Assembly (NCBI RefSeq): GCF_011761355.1 | Contig: NZ_JAASRW010000003.1 | Span: 124,001 to 188,000 of the forward strand | Direction of reading: 5' to 3' | Origin: Paenibacillus lupini | GTDB taxonomy: Bacteria > Bacillota > Bacilli > Paenibacillales > Paenibacillaceae | DNA: 64,000 nt | Part shown: one piece after another, positions 1 to 8,522 of the stretch | How the letters are laid out: the number at the start of each line of letters is the position of its first letter | Position numbering within the stretch: the first letter of the stretch is position 1 | Notes under the pieces: model-generated | Told to the model about the DNA's origin: nothing | The model's input: only the letters and a program-made list of their open reading frames with translations | The model's database searches: none | Program-made: the position numbers and the translations under genes

Positions 1-1
1 C

Positions 2-880
2 ACTTTCTATTATGCTTATACGGTGAATATGATGTCCAAGATTGCTGGGGTGCTGGGTCAAAAAGAAGATCAAGAGCAGTACAAGGAGCTGTTTGGTCAC
101 ATATGTACATCGTTTAATGAGACGTTCTTTAATCCTGAAACGGCTTGCTACTCCATTGGGCGGCAGGGGGCCGATCTGTTCCCGTTCATTCTGGGTTGTG
201 TTCCCGAAGGGTATGAAGATAAAGTGTGGCAGCGGGTATTGAAGCATTACCGTGAAGATCTGAATGGGCATTTGGATACGGGTATATTCGGCACTTCCTT
301 CTTGTTCGACCTGCTGAGTGAACGAGGGGAGACGGATTTAGCATTGGGAATGGTGCTGACTAGAGATTATCCCGGCTACGGATATATGATCGAAAAAGGT
401 GCCACCACCCTATGGGAATCATGGGATGGTCACGACTCCCATAATCACCCGATGTTCGGAAGTGTCAGTGCTTGGTTTTACAAGCATTTGGCTGGATTAG
501 CGCCGCACCCTGAAGCTGTTGCTTTCGATCAAGCTGTCTTCAAGCCGTTTCGCGTTGAGGGCTTAAGCCATGCATCTGCTTCGATCCATACCATTCGTGG
601 GCAGTATGCCGTTCGTTGGTCCACGGAAAACAGGGGCAGCTGGGAATGCGAGTTAAAGATACCGCCTAATTGCTCTGCAGAGGTCTATTTTCCACTAAAA
701 AGTCGTGATGCCCTTATATCTTCGATTATCGAGCAAGGAAGCGACCAGACCATTTGGCCTCGACCTGATGATTCGGACAATATGGCCGATTCAATCCAAT
801 TGAGGCTGGATACGAACGATGTGGTTATCGTTCTTGGTTCAGGCAGCTACGTGTTCCAAGTGACAGTTAAGCCTGAGTAA
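2..880 (+). CDS. alpha-L-rhamnosidase, GH78 (C-terminal part; 5' end outside window)
   Basis: The reading frame is open from base 2, so this is the last 292 residues of a longer protein that starts upstream. Family GH78 enzymes release terminal L-rhamnose from plant glycosides and polysaccharides such as rhamnogalacturonan. The fragment covers the end of the (alpha/alpha)6 catalytic barrel, where the GATTLWESWDG and HNHPMFGSVSAWFYKHLAG stretches are characteristic, followed by the small C-terminal beta-sandwich that closes the protein (about the last 90 residues). No signal peptide can be judged because the start is missing. The gene ends just before a strong terminator, so it is the 3' end of its unit. 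The neighbouring AraC, nucleoside hydrolase and sugar-uptake genes fit a plant-carbohydrate island. Family assignment is firm; substrate is inferred. Confidence 0.88.
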   Translation, partial: TFYYAYTVNMMSKIAGVLGQKEDQEQYKELFGHICTSFNETFFNPETACYSIGRQGADLFPFILGCVPEGYEDKVWQRVLKHYREDLNGHLDTGIFGTSFLFDLLSERGETDLALGMVLTRDYPGYGYMIEKGATTLWESWDGHDSHNHPMFGSVSAWFYKHLAGLAPHPEAVAFDQAVFKPFRVEGLSHASASIHTIRGQYAVRWSTENRGSWECELKIPPNCSAEVYFPLKSRDALISSIIEQGSDQTIWPRPDDSDNMADSIQLRLDTNDVVIVLGSGSYVFQVTVKPE

Positions 881-885
881 ATCTT

Positions 886-917
886 GCCTGAACCATCCTT
901 TGGTTCAGGCATTTTTT
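886..917 (+). terminator. intrinsic terminator after rhamnosidase
   Basis: A perfect 10-bp stem (gcctgaacca at 886-895 with tggttcaggc at 901-910, 5-nt loop) is followed by a run of T. It lies 5 bases after the rhamnosidase stop codon. Confidence 0.9.
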
Positions 918-1053
918 CAAGGAAACGGGCTTCCCTTGATCGAAGCCTGTGCTTATTTCCTTCTACAATGTTTGGCCTACCCCAAGAGAAAAACCCCGGT
1001 CTTTCTCTTTTTTGCTATACTGGGACTAACTTCCGAATACAAGGAGGACCCTC

Positions 1054-1806
1054 ATGAACTGCTCCTTTGATTTTCTGTATCATTTTGTCCGGGAGGCGGA
1101 CAGCTTTATCGACTTTCATACGCATGCCAGTTATGAGGTGGTTTATTACATCAGCGGCAGCGGCACGACGCAAATCGGTAAATCTGTCTATACATATGCA
1201 CCCGGAACGTTTACGATCATTCCCCCACACACGAAGCATAATGAATATCGCCATACCGAAAGCGAAGTGTTATTCGTCTGCTTCTCCTACGATAACGCTA
1301 TGTTTAACCTCATTAATGGACTATATATCGATCATGACCGCAAGCTGGAGCAGCTGCTTCGGGCGATGCAGGAGGAGCTTGGCAGCAAGCGAAATTATTA
1401 TCATCTGACGCTGCATGGCCTTCTCTGCCAGGCGATTGCGGAGATCGGCCGCTTGGTGGATCCCGCGGACAGTGGAACAACTAACGATAAAGTTAACTAT
1501 GCTAAAAATTTTCTGGAGCAGTATGCGTCGGAATCCATTGATCTTCAGGCGATCGCCAGCAGCTTGGGGTATAGCTATGACCATTTTCGTCATTTCTTCA
1601 AAAAGGAGACCGGCTACTCACCTAACCAGTTCGTGATACGGAAGCGGGTGGAGAATGCCAAGGCGCTGCTCCTTCACTCCGAGAAGTCGATGATTGAGAT
1701 TGCGCATGAATGCGGGTTTAGCAACGCACCGCAGTTCAGTATGCTGTTCAGCAAACATACCGGTGTAGCTCCCCGTGCTTTTCGAATGGATAACCAGATC
1801 GTATAA
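1054..1806 (+). CDS. AraC-family transcriptional regulator with cupin sensor domain
   Basis: 250 residues. Residues about 15-100 form an AraC-type cupin (ligand-binding beta-barrel, with DFHTHASYEVVYYISG and the PPHTKHNEY segment). Residues about 145-245 hold the two helix-turn-helix motifs of the AraC DNA-binding domain (IASSLGYSYDHFRHFFKKETGYSP, then AHECGFSNAPQFSMLFSKHTG). Start ATG follows an aaggagg site 6 bases away. An extended -10 (TGC-TATACT, 1013-1021) with a poor -35 lies just upstream. The gene heads a set with the nucleoside hydrolase and oxidoreductase downstream and probably controls them in response to a sugar or nucleoside; the ligand cannot be read from the sequence. Confidence 0.9.
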   Translation: MNCSFDFLYHFVREADSFIDFHTHASYEVVYYISGSGTTQIGKSVYTYAPGTFTIIPPHTKHNEYRHTESEVLFVCFSYDNAMFNLINGLYIDHDRKLEQLLRAMQEELGSKRNYYHLTLHGLLCQAIAEIGRLVDPADSGTTNDKVNYAKNFLEQYASESIDLQAIASSLGYSYDHFRHFFKKETGYSPNQFVIRKRVENAKALLLHSEKSMIEIAHECGFSNAPQFSMLFSKHTGVAPRAFRMDNQIV

Positions 1807-1896
1807 GAATACAGCCGAATTCGGCTAGTTTCAGCCAGCCTCTCTATTTATGATGAGAATAGATGTACTATTCTTAAGCAAAATGGAGTGATTGCC

Positions 1897-2850
1897 ATGA
1901 ACTATCCTGTCATTTCTGATTCCTTGCGTTTAAGCCGACTTGCGCCTCCAACAGGCCAAGTACGTGCTGTACTCGATACCGATACGTTTAACGAGATTGA
2001 TGATCAGTTTGCTCTTGTCTATGCGCTGCTCTCACCGGAACGAATTAAGCTGGATGCAATCTACGCGGCGCCATTCTGGAATGATCTCTCCGATGGACCG
2101 AAGGACGGCATGGAGAAGAGCTATGAAGAGATAGGGAGAATCCTGACTCGGCTAGGCCATAAAGAAGAAGAAGGCTATGTTTTCCGCGGTTCGGACAGCT
2201 ATTTGCCTGGAGCAGCAACTCCTGTAGACAGTCCGGCAGCCCGGGATCTTGTCCAAAAGGCGCTTGCAGCACCTGATGATGAGCCGCTCTATGTAATCGC
2301 AATTGGAGCAATAACGAACATAGCATCGGCGATTCTGCTGGAGCCTTCTATTATAAGTAAGATCGTTGTCATCTGGCTCGGCGGCCATCAGCTGTCCTGG
2401 CGAGATACGAAGGAGTTCAATCTGGCTCAAGATATTCATGCCTCGCGTGTGATGTTCGACAGCGGAGTACCGCTTGTTCTTGTTCCATGCCATGGTGTTG
2501 CTTCGCATTTGATTACGACGCTGCCAGAAATTAAACACTTTGTGCAGGGCCAAGGAGAGATTGGTGCTTTCCTCGCGGAACGGTACGAGGGCTGCAGTGA
2601 TGATCATTACGGCTACTCCCGCGTTATTTGGGATTTATCTGCCGTCGCATATCTGGTAGATCCGTCTCTGGTTCCTGCTGATCTCGTTCACAGTCCTGTG
2701 TTGACCGATCAGGTAACGTGGAGCGTGGATTCACGCAGGCATCTGATCCGCTGCGCCAGCGCAGTACACCGCGATGGTATCTTCAAGGATCTCTTCCGGA
2801 AGCTAGAGCATGCCGCTGCTGAAACGAAGCTGCAGGAAACGGGAGCGTAG
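1897..2850 (+). CDS. nucleoside hydrolase family protein (IUNH-like)
   Basis: 317 residues. The family cleaves the N-glycosidic bond of ribonucleosides using a Ca2+ held by an N-terminal aspartate cluster. Here that cluster is D27-T-D29 followed by D35-D36 in the VLDTDTFNEIDDQFAL segment, a variant of the usual DTDPGIDD with a two-residue insertion. The TNIASAIL segment and the late WDLSAVAYLVDP block also fit the family. I chose ATG 1897 because GGAG sits 8 bases before it; a GTG at 1888 overlaps that ribosome site. The stop directly abuts the following dehydrogenase ATG, so the two are translationally coupled. True substrate may be a nucleoside-like sugar adduct; it is inferred only. Confidence 0.85.
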   Translation: MNYPVISDSLRLSRLAPPTGQVRAVLDTDTFNEIDDQFALVYALLSPERIKLDAIYAAPFWNDLSDGPKDGMEKSYEEIGRILTRLGHKEEEGYVFRGSDSYLPGAATPVDSPAARDLVQKALAAPDDEPLYVIAIGAITNIASAILLEPSIISKIVVIWLGGHQLSWRDTKEFNLAQDIHASRVMFDSGVPLVLVPCHGVASHLITTLPEIKHFVQGQGEIGAFLAERYEGCSDDHYGYSRVIWDLSAVAYLVDPSLVPADLVHSPVLTDQVTWSVDSRRHLIRCASAVHRDGIFKDLFRKLEHAAAETKLQETGA

Positions 2851-3945
2851 ATGATGGAGCAAAATCATGTGCTAAACGTTGGCATTATTGGATTAGGAGA
2901 GGTTGCGCAAGTTATCCATTTGCCTGTACTGCAGTCGCTGCCTCAGCACTACCGCATCACCGCTTTATGCGATGTATCACCGAAGCTGCTCCAGCATCTC
3001 GGAGAGCAGTATCGTGTAGAGAATCTCTATACGGATATGAACGATCTCGTGCGGCAGGAGGATATAGACGTCGTATTGGTCCTGAACAGTGATGAGTATC
3101 ATGCGGACTGCGCCATAGCTGCTGCTAATCAGAAGAAGCATGTGCTGATCGAGAAGCCGATGTGCCTGACGTTTGCGGAAGCGGATGCGATTATCGAAGC
3201 ACGGGATCGGAACCAAATTCAAATCATGATTGGTTACATGCGCCGTTATGCGCCTGCTTTCGTCCAGGCGGTGAAGGAGATCGGCGGCATTGAACATATC
3301 GGTTATGCCCGAATACGGGACATAATTGGCCCAAACAGCTTTTTCGTCCGGCAGAGCAGTCATACGGTCATGTTCAATGACATTCCGGAGCCAAACAAGG
3401 CAGAACGCAAGCAGCGTGCAGAACGGTTGGGACAAGAGGCGACCGGACTAACGCCGGATGATCCTTTATTTGGTTTTTACCGATTCCTTGCGGGACTTGG
3501 CAGTCATGATTTGTCCGCGATGCGGGAAGCGATAGGTATGCCGAAGTCGGTTATCGGGGCGAAGTTGGCGATGCAGCCGGAGAGCATGTTTCTGAATGTG
3601 ATTTTCGACTATGGGACTTTCTCGGTGACTTATGAGACGGGGAGCGACCAGCAAGGCCGTTTTGATGCGCATGTGGAAGTGTACGGCAGTCGCAAGTCTG
3701 TGAAAGTGCAGTACGATACCCCGTATATCCGCCACCTGCCGACGAAGCTTTATATAGAAGAGACGGAAGGTGAAGTCTTCAAGGAGACGGTCATTCGGCC
3801 AACCTTTACCGACCCATATACGCATGAGCTTAAGGCTCTGCATGAGTTGATTGTAAATAACGGTACGCCCAAGACAACACCAGAGGATGCAAGAGAAGAT
3901 TTAGTAGTATTTGGGATGATTATGGAAGCGCTTCAGCGAACGTAA
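2851..3945 (+). CDS. Gfo/Idh/MocA-family oxidoreductase
   Basis: 364 residues. NAD(P)-dependent sugar or cyclitol dehydrogenase family. The N-terminal Rossmann fold carries VGIIGLGEVAQVIHLPVL (nucleotide loop) and the characteristic EKP motif in VLIEKPMCLTFAEAD; the C-terminal half is the alpha/beta substrate domain. ATG ATG begins immediately after the TAG of the nucleoside hydrolase, with GGAG 5 bases before the first ATG, so it is coupled to that gene. Co-occurrence suggests that the sugar released by the hydrolase is oxidised here. Substrate unknown. Confidence 0.87.
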   Translation: MMEQNHVLNVGIIGLGEVAQVIHLPVLQSLPQHYRITALCDVSPKLLQHLGEQYRVENLYTDMNDLVRQEDIDVVLVLNSDEYHADCAIAAANQKKHVLIEKPMCLTFAEADAIIEARDRNQIQIMIGYMRRYAPAFVQAVKEIGGIEHIGYARIRDIIGPNSFFVRQSSHTVMFNDIPEPNKAERKQRAERLGQEATGLTPDDPLFGFYRFLAGLGSHDLSAMREAIGMPKSVIGAKLAMQPESMFLNVIFDYGTFSVTYETGSDQQGRFDAHVEVYGSRKSVKVQYDTPYIRHLPTKLYIEETEGEVFKETVIRPTFTDPYTHELKALHELIVNNGTPKTTPEDAREDLVVFGMIMEALQRT

Positions 3946-3955
3946 GTAGATAAAG

Positions 3956-4006
3956 AAGGACCGGCATGTCACTTTCATAAAAGGACTGCATCGGTCCTTT
4001 TCTATT
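3956..4006 (+). terminator. terminator-like hairpin before yesM-type gene
   Basis: aaggaccg (3956-3963) can pair with cggtcctt (3992-3999), and an inner aaggac copy at 3981 offers an alternative stem; the right arm runs into ttttctatttt. It separates the oxidoreductase from the two-component system. Confidence 0.65.
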
Positions 4007-4039
4007 TTGCAGAAGATGAAATAGAGAGGAGGGGAAGAC

Positions 4040-5809
4040 GTGCGCGCCAAAAAATCTCACTCGCTCAAGAGGCGGGCGTATTTTTTTCTCATCTTAAGCT
4101 CGTTAATACCACTTTCCCTGATCGGCTATATTTCTTATCTCTCTCTCTATTCCCTTCATAACGAGAATATCGACGACGGTGTACTCAGTAATGTGAAGCA
4201 GCTTCAGATCAGTATGAATAATGTGTTCAACAACTTGGAGGATGCAGCGCTTCAGCTCGCCATGTACAACGGCAAGGTCGCAGACGATATCGAAACGTTC
4301 ATGAATACGGACGACTTTATGACCAAGTATGAGATGAAAAAGGCGGTTATCGACAATATCTCTCCGATCAATGCTGCCAAGCCCGATCTTGGTCTCATTT
4401 TCTTCTATTATGCGAATAAGAACCAGGTTCTGTTCGAGAACCAGAGCGTGAAGGAAGCATTTAGTCCGAAGATTCTTCCTGAACTAGGGAGCGGCATTAA
4501 TGCTACCTATTATGGACCACATGAGACGGGGCGAGCCTCGGGAGATTCGATGGTATTCTCTATTGCTCGGAAGGTGAATTTAATCGATGGGGCAGACATG
4601 TACGTCTATATGGAGACAAGCCTGAAGCTGTTTGAGGACTTGCTGCAGTCGCAGCAGTACAAGCTGTCGGTCTCTAGCATTTTGCTTAATCAGGAAGGGC
4701 GCGTTATGTACAGTCAGCTTAAGGATCAGTTCCCGATCGGGCAGCAGATAGCAGTGAAAAAGCTGAATGCAGCCGGCAAGTCGGCGACGATCAAGCAAGG
4801 CTACTATGTCTACTCCCAGCAAGGAGAGCAGGGCTGGTACATACTAGCTGCCGTCAATAAAAAAGAATATAGCGCCGATGTGTACCAATGGATGAATAAA
4901 TTCGTTCTGCTGTCGCTGCTCTCCATCTTGATCAGCTTGCTGCTTGGGTTCTCGATCTGGCGAATTGTGTACAAGCCGCTTCGCATGATTAATAAGGAAA
5001 TTTTGCTAGTGACGCGCAGCAAATTCAATACAAAAGCGAAAACAACGGGCATTGTCGAGTTCGACGGCGTACTCGACCAATTTTATTTGATGCGGGGCAG
5101 GTTGTCCGAGCTGTTCAAGGAACTGGAGGAGAAGGAACGGAAGAAACGAATTGTGGAAGTCGAGAAACTGATGCATCAAATCAATCCGCATTTTTTACAT
5201 AACACCTTGAATACCGTGCAGTGGTTAGCGCGCATGAATGGGCAGCACGAAATCGACCGGCTGGTTGCTTTGTTCACCCGTGTGCTGCATTACAATCTCG
5301 GAAAGGAAGGCGGTATCGTCCAACTGAGTGAGGAGATTGCTGTGCTGCAGGATTATATTGATTTGCAGCGTATCCGGTACGCCTACCATTTCGATGTGCA
5401 GCTTCAGGTAGATCGGAATCTTTCAGATGTTCAGGTTCCCCGCTTTATTATGCAGCCGATCGTGGAGAACGCGATCTATCATGGTCTGAAGGACGAGAGC
5501 GGCTGTATTCGTATCGACGTCTATCAGGAGGAAGGCTTCCTCCTTATTGTGGTGAAGGATAACGGGGAGGGAATGAGTGAAGAGGACATTAGGCGATTAC
5601 TCGTGGAGCAGTCAGATGCGCATAAAAAAGTAGGGATGGGCATTGGACTGAGCTATGTCAAACATATGCTTGATGTCTATTACGGCGATGTAGCTTCGAT
5701 GAACATTATCGGCATGAAAGGCAGCGGCACGACATTTGAGCTGCGGATTCCCATATACGGTCCGTATAAGAAGGAGGCGCCTAATGATTCATACGTTAAT
5801 TTTGGATGA
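4040..5809 (+). CDS. membrane sensor histidine kinase, YesM type
   Basis: 589 residues from a GTG start behind a strong gaggagggg site. Order: a transmembrane helix at about residues 16-38 (FFLILSSLIPLSLIGYISYL), a large extracytoplasmic dCache-like sensor to about residue 290, a second transmembrane helix (VLLSLLSILISLLLGF), a HAMP-like segment, a His_kinase domain (PF06580) with QINPHFLHNTLNT in which His384 is the expected phospho-acceptor, and a HATPase domain with N and G boxes (VENAIYHGL, DNGEGM, GIGLSYVKHML). In this family the kinase senses extracellular sugars and acts on a YesN regulator; that gene overlaps its 3' end by 26 bases. It is followed by an ABC importer for which it is the likely sensor. 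Confidence 0.93.
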   Translation: MRAKKSHSLKRRAYFFLILSSLIPLSLIGYISYLSLYSLHNENIDDGVLSNVKQLQISMNNVFNNLEDAALQLAMYNGKVADDIETFMNTDDFMTKYEMKKAVIDNISPINAAKPDLGLIFFYYANKNQVLFENQSVKEAFSPKILPELGSGINATYYGPHETGRASGDSMVFSIARKVNLIDGADMYVYMETSLKLFEDLLQSQQYKLSVSSILLNQEGRVMYSQLKDQFPIGQQIAVKKLNAAGKSATIKQGYYVYSQQGEQGWYILAAVNKKEYSADVYQWMNKFVLLSLLSILISLLLGFSIWRIVYKPLRMINKEILLVTRSKFNTKAKTTGIVEFDGVLDQFYLMRGRLSELFKELEEKERKKRIVEVEKLMHQINPHFLHNTLNTVQWLARMNGQHEIDRLVALFTRVLHYNLGKEGGIVQLSEEIAVLQDYIDLQRIRYAYHFDVQLQVDRNLSDVQVPRFIMQPIVENAIYHGLKDESGCIRIDVYQEEGFLLIVVKDNGEGMSEEDIRRLLVEQSDAHKKVGMGIGLSYVKHMLDVYYGDVASMNIIGMKGSGTTFELRIPIYGPYKKEAPNDSYVNFG

Positions 5810-6563
5810 CGAAATATACGCTAGAAAAGGATTAATATCTGTGCTGCCTTGGGAGAAGCATGGGTTCAAAATCATCGGTGAAGCAAGCAGCGGCGAGAAG
5901 GCGTTGGAATTCCTCCGTAATCATGAGACGGATGTCGTATTTACCGATCTGACTATGCCCGGCATGTCGGGCTTTGAATTTATGAAGGAGGCGCTTAAGG
6001 AGCATCGTGAATTAAAGGCTGTTGTGCTGACCTGCCATCAGGATTTTGGCTGTATTCAAGATGCATTAAGACTTGGTGCGATTGATTATATTGTGAAAAC
6101 CCAGCTAGAGAAGGAGAAGCTGGAGGAGGTGCTGGAGCGGATTGCGGCACGAGTGAAACATGATCAGCCAAGCCATCATCACCATGATCTATTCCCGGAT
6201 CACAACAATGAGAGTCGCAAAAAGTATTCCGACGAAGTGGTCGGTAGCATCCGCCATGCAGTGAAATTCATTAATGATCATGTGCTGGGAGGCATTCATC
6301 AGGAGGAAGCAGCCCGTGCGGCCAATATGAGCAGAGGCTACTTCAGCACCTGCTTTAAGGATATTGTCGGCACGCCGTTTGGCGATTATGTCCGCAGCCG
6401 TAAGATCATGAAGGCGGAGGAGCTGCTGCTTCAGACGACCAAACCGATCTATTGGATTGCTGATCAGCTTGGCTTCCAGGACGAGAAATACTTCAGCAAG
6501 CTGTTCCGTGAGCAGATTGGCAGGACGCCGACCGAATATCGGGAGCAAGGCGGCAAGCCATGA
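5784..6563 (+). CDS. short YesN-type response regulator (REC + AraC HTH)
   Basis: 259 residues. Start ATG 5784 is behind aaggaggcgc and lies inside the end of the kinase gene. Residues 1-120 are a receiver domain (LDDE acidic pair, phospho-acceptor D55 in VVFTDLTMPG, LTCHQ, and K in YIVKTQ). Residues about 150-255 are an AraC-type double helix-turn-helix. YesN proteins are usually about twice this length because of a central linker domain; here the two domains are joined by a short segment with four consecutive histidines (SHHHHDLF). It should control the downstream sugar-binding protein and permease genes. Confidence 0.92.
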   Translation: MIHTLILDDEIYARKGLISVLPWEKHGFKIIGEASSGEKALEFLRNHETDVVFTDLTMPGMSGFEFMKEALKEHRELKAVVLTCHQDFGCIQDALRLGAIDYIVKTQLEKEKLEEVLERIAARVKHDQPSHHHHDLFPDHNNESRKKYSDEVVGSIRHAVKFINDHVLGGIHQEEAARAANMSRGYFSTCFKDIVGTPFGDYVRSRKIMKAEELLLQTTKPIYWIADQLGFQDEKYFSKLFREQIGRTPTEYREQGGKP

Positions 6564-6693
6564 ATGAAGCTGGTGTATAACCGGCAGGGAGAGAATTTTA
6601 TGCTGACTTAGTAGGATAATTGTCATCTCTTTGGAGAATTCCGGCTACATTTTCCCCCTCTTCTAATGATCGTTGTCTATCTCTCACCAGAAA

Positions 6694-6709
6694 TGAAAGC
6701 GCTTATAAT
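6694..6709 (+). promoter_or_regulatory. candidate cre (CcpA) site overlapping -10 of the ABC importer
   Basis: TGAAAGCGCTTATA (6694-6707) matches the catabolite-responsive consensus TGWAANCGNTNWCA with one mismatch (T for C). It overlaps a perfect TATAAT at 6704-6709, located 42 bases before the solute-binding protein start. No good -35 is visible, which suits a promoter needing the YesN activator. Repression by CcpA when preferred sugars are present is inferred. Confidence 0.6.
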
Positions 6710-6751
6710 CAAGGTGTGAAACGCCATAATGGTTCCAAAAGGGGGATTAAG

Positions 6752-8455
6752 GTGAAACGGACGCTCAAGGCAGGGGTATCAACTTCATTGCTCGTAGCAC
6801 TAATGTTGTCAGCGGCATGCAGCAATTCGAATAATCAAGGAAACGAAGAATCACCGAAGAATAGTACAGCCAATAATGCGGCCGCAACGGCAACTGCAGC
6901 GCCGGCTGAGAAGCCGGATCCTTACAGTAAGATGCCGGAATTGGTTGAGTTTACGACAGGCAATACGGTATCAACAGAGGTAAATATGCCGGCAGGAGAG
7001 AGCTTTGAGAACAATGATGTGCAGAAGTGGTTCGAAGAGAATCTGAATGTGAAGCCGAAGCTGGCCTGGACAACAAGTGATCAAAACTTCGCCTTCGAGC
7101 AAAAAGTTAATTTGCTGATCGCAGCTAATACCATCCCCGATGTCCTGACAATTAACGTAGAGCCAAATGGCCTGAACATCCTTAGCAAGCTTGTGAAAGC
7201 AGGCATGGTGGAGGACCTGACGCAGGTATATAGCGATTACGCTTCCCCTTATTTGAAAGAAAGCATGAAGCTTGGCGGCGATGATGTGTTTGACCCGGTT
7301 ACTTTTGACGGCAAGCTATACGCCATTCCTTCCTTATCGGATATCGAAACGGCTATCCCAGTAGTATGGACGCGCAAAGACTGGCTGGATCAAGCCGGGC
7401 TTCAGGAGCCGCAGACGCTTGACGATGTTGAGACGGCATTAAAGGCCTTCAAGGCAATGGGCAAGTCAGGCCAGCTGCCAACCCAGCAAAATATCTACAA
7501 TTCAGATACGGCTTCGTTCGATTTTGTATTCGGCGCTTATAACTCCTATCCGGGTCAGTGGATAAAAGGCGAGGACGGCAGTATCGTATACGGCTCGATC
7601 CAGCCTCAAGTGAAGGATGCTTTAGCCCGTCTGGCCAAATGGTACAGCGAAGGACTTGTTGCCAAAGACTTCATGATGAACGACAGCAACAAAGCCGTGG
7701 AGGCGGTTGCCAAAGGATCGGCGGGCATTTTTGACGGTTCCTGGTGGGCGCCATGGTATCCATTGCCGGATTCGGTGAAGAACGATCACAACGCCGTTTG
7801 GCAGGACACTGTCCTGAATGGCGAAGATGGTATCGCGCATGCAAGAGGATACGGCAAGATCAGATCATTTGTCGTCATTAAGAAAGGCTTCAAGCACCCA
7901 GAAGCGATTATGAAGGTACTTAATGTCGCCCAAGATGCTAATGCGAAGAAGCTGGATTGGTACAACAAGCTTACCTTCGAAGCAGGCGGCAAATACACGG
8001 ATGCGAAGATGGGGCTGCTCCCAGTATCCATAAGCGCGAAGGACCCGCATGAAATTTCCAACCGTTATAAGGATATTATGGCTGTGCTGAACGGTGAGAA
8101 GGATGTAAGTACAGCTGAGCCCGAGACACAGGCGCAGGTGAAGACCATTCAGACGTATCAGGCGGCAGCGGATCCATTCGCCGATATGGCACTTTGGAGC
8201 GGGGCGAACAATTTCTATGTAGGTGCTGCCGGCCTAGCCAAAAATCCGGTTCAACAGACGCTGCCAGCTTTTATCGGTACGACGGATCTGATGCAGAAGA
8301 AGAAAACAGCGCTTGATGATCTGGAGAAGCAGACGTTCCTCGAGATTATTACTGGCAAAAAAACGGTAGACGACTTCGACAGCTTCGTAACGAAGTGGAA
8401 AAGCATGGGCGGCGATGAAATTACGGCTGAGGTGAATACGATCGCCAGCAAATAA
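6752..8455 (+). CDS. extracellular sugar-binding lipoprotein of an ABC importer (LplA-like)
   Basis: 567 residues. I chose GTG 6752, behind gggggatta, because it opens a clean lipoprotein signal: basic KRTLK, hydrophobic core, then lipobox LSAAC with the lipidated Cys at residue 23. A low-complexity N/A/T/E linker to about residue 60 precedes a large type-1-family periplasmic-binding fold. Length and composition match the LplA class of Paenibacillus and Bacillus, which feeds oligosaccharides to LplB/YtcP-type permeases. Both permease genes follow. No ATPase gene is present here, as is usual for this class, which shares a general MsmX-like ATPase. Confidence 0.92.
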   Translation: MKRTLKAGVSTSLLVALMLSAACSNSNNQGNEESPKNSTANNAAATATAAPAEKPDPYSKMPELVEFTTGNTVSTEVNMPAGESFENNDVQKWFEENLNVKPKLAWTTSDQNFAFEQKVNLLIAANTIPDVLTINVEPNGLNILSKLVKAGMVEDLTQVYSDYASPYLKESMKLGGDDVFDPVTFDGKLYAIPSLSDIETAIPVVWTRKDWLDQAGLQEPQTLDDVETALKAFKAMGKSGQLPTQQNIYNSDTASFDFVFGAYNSYPGQWIKGEDGSIVYGSIQPQVKDALARLAKWYSEGLVAKDFMMNDSNKAVEAVAKGSAGIFDGSWWAPWYPLPDSVKNDHNAVWQDTVLNGEDGIAHARGYGKIRSFVVIKKGFKHPEAIMKVLNVAQDANAKKLDWYNKLTFEAGGKYTDAKMGLLPVSISAKDPHEISNRYKDIMAVLNGEKDVSTAEPETQAQVKTIQTYQAAADPFADMALWSGANNFYVGAAGLAKNPVQQTLPAFIGTTDLMQKKKTALDDLEKQTFLEIITGKKTVDDFDSFVTKWKSMGGDEITAEVNTIASK

Positions 8456-8463
8456 TAGCCATT

Positions 8464-8500
8464 CAAACAAGTGCTGGGAGGCACGCTCAGCACTTGTTTG
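8464..8500 (+). other. strong intercistronic hairpin without T-run
   Basis: A perfect 13-bp stem (caaacaagtgctg 8464-8476 with cagcacttgtttg 8488-8500, 11-nt loop) starts 8 bases after the binding-protein stop and ends before the ribosome site of the first permease. There is no U-run, so it is unlikely to be a complete terminator. It probably protects the upstream message from 3' decay and so raises the ratio of binding protein to permease. Confidence 0.75.
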
Positions 8501-8522
8501 GTACGAATAGAGGTGGAGCGAA

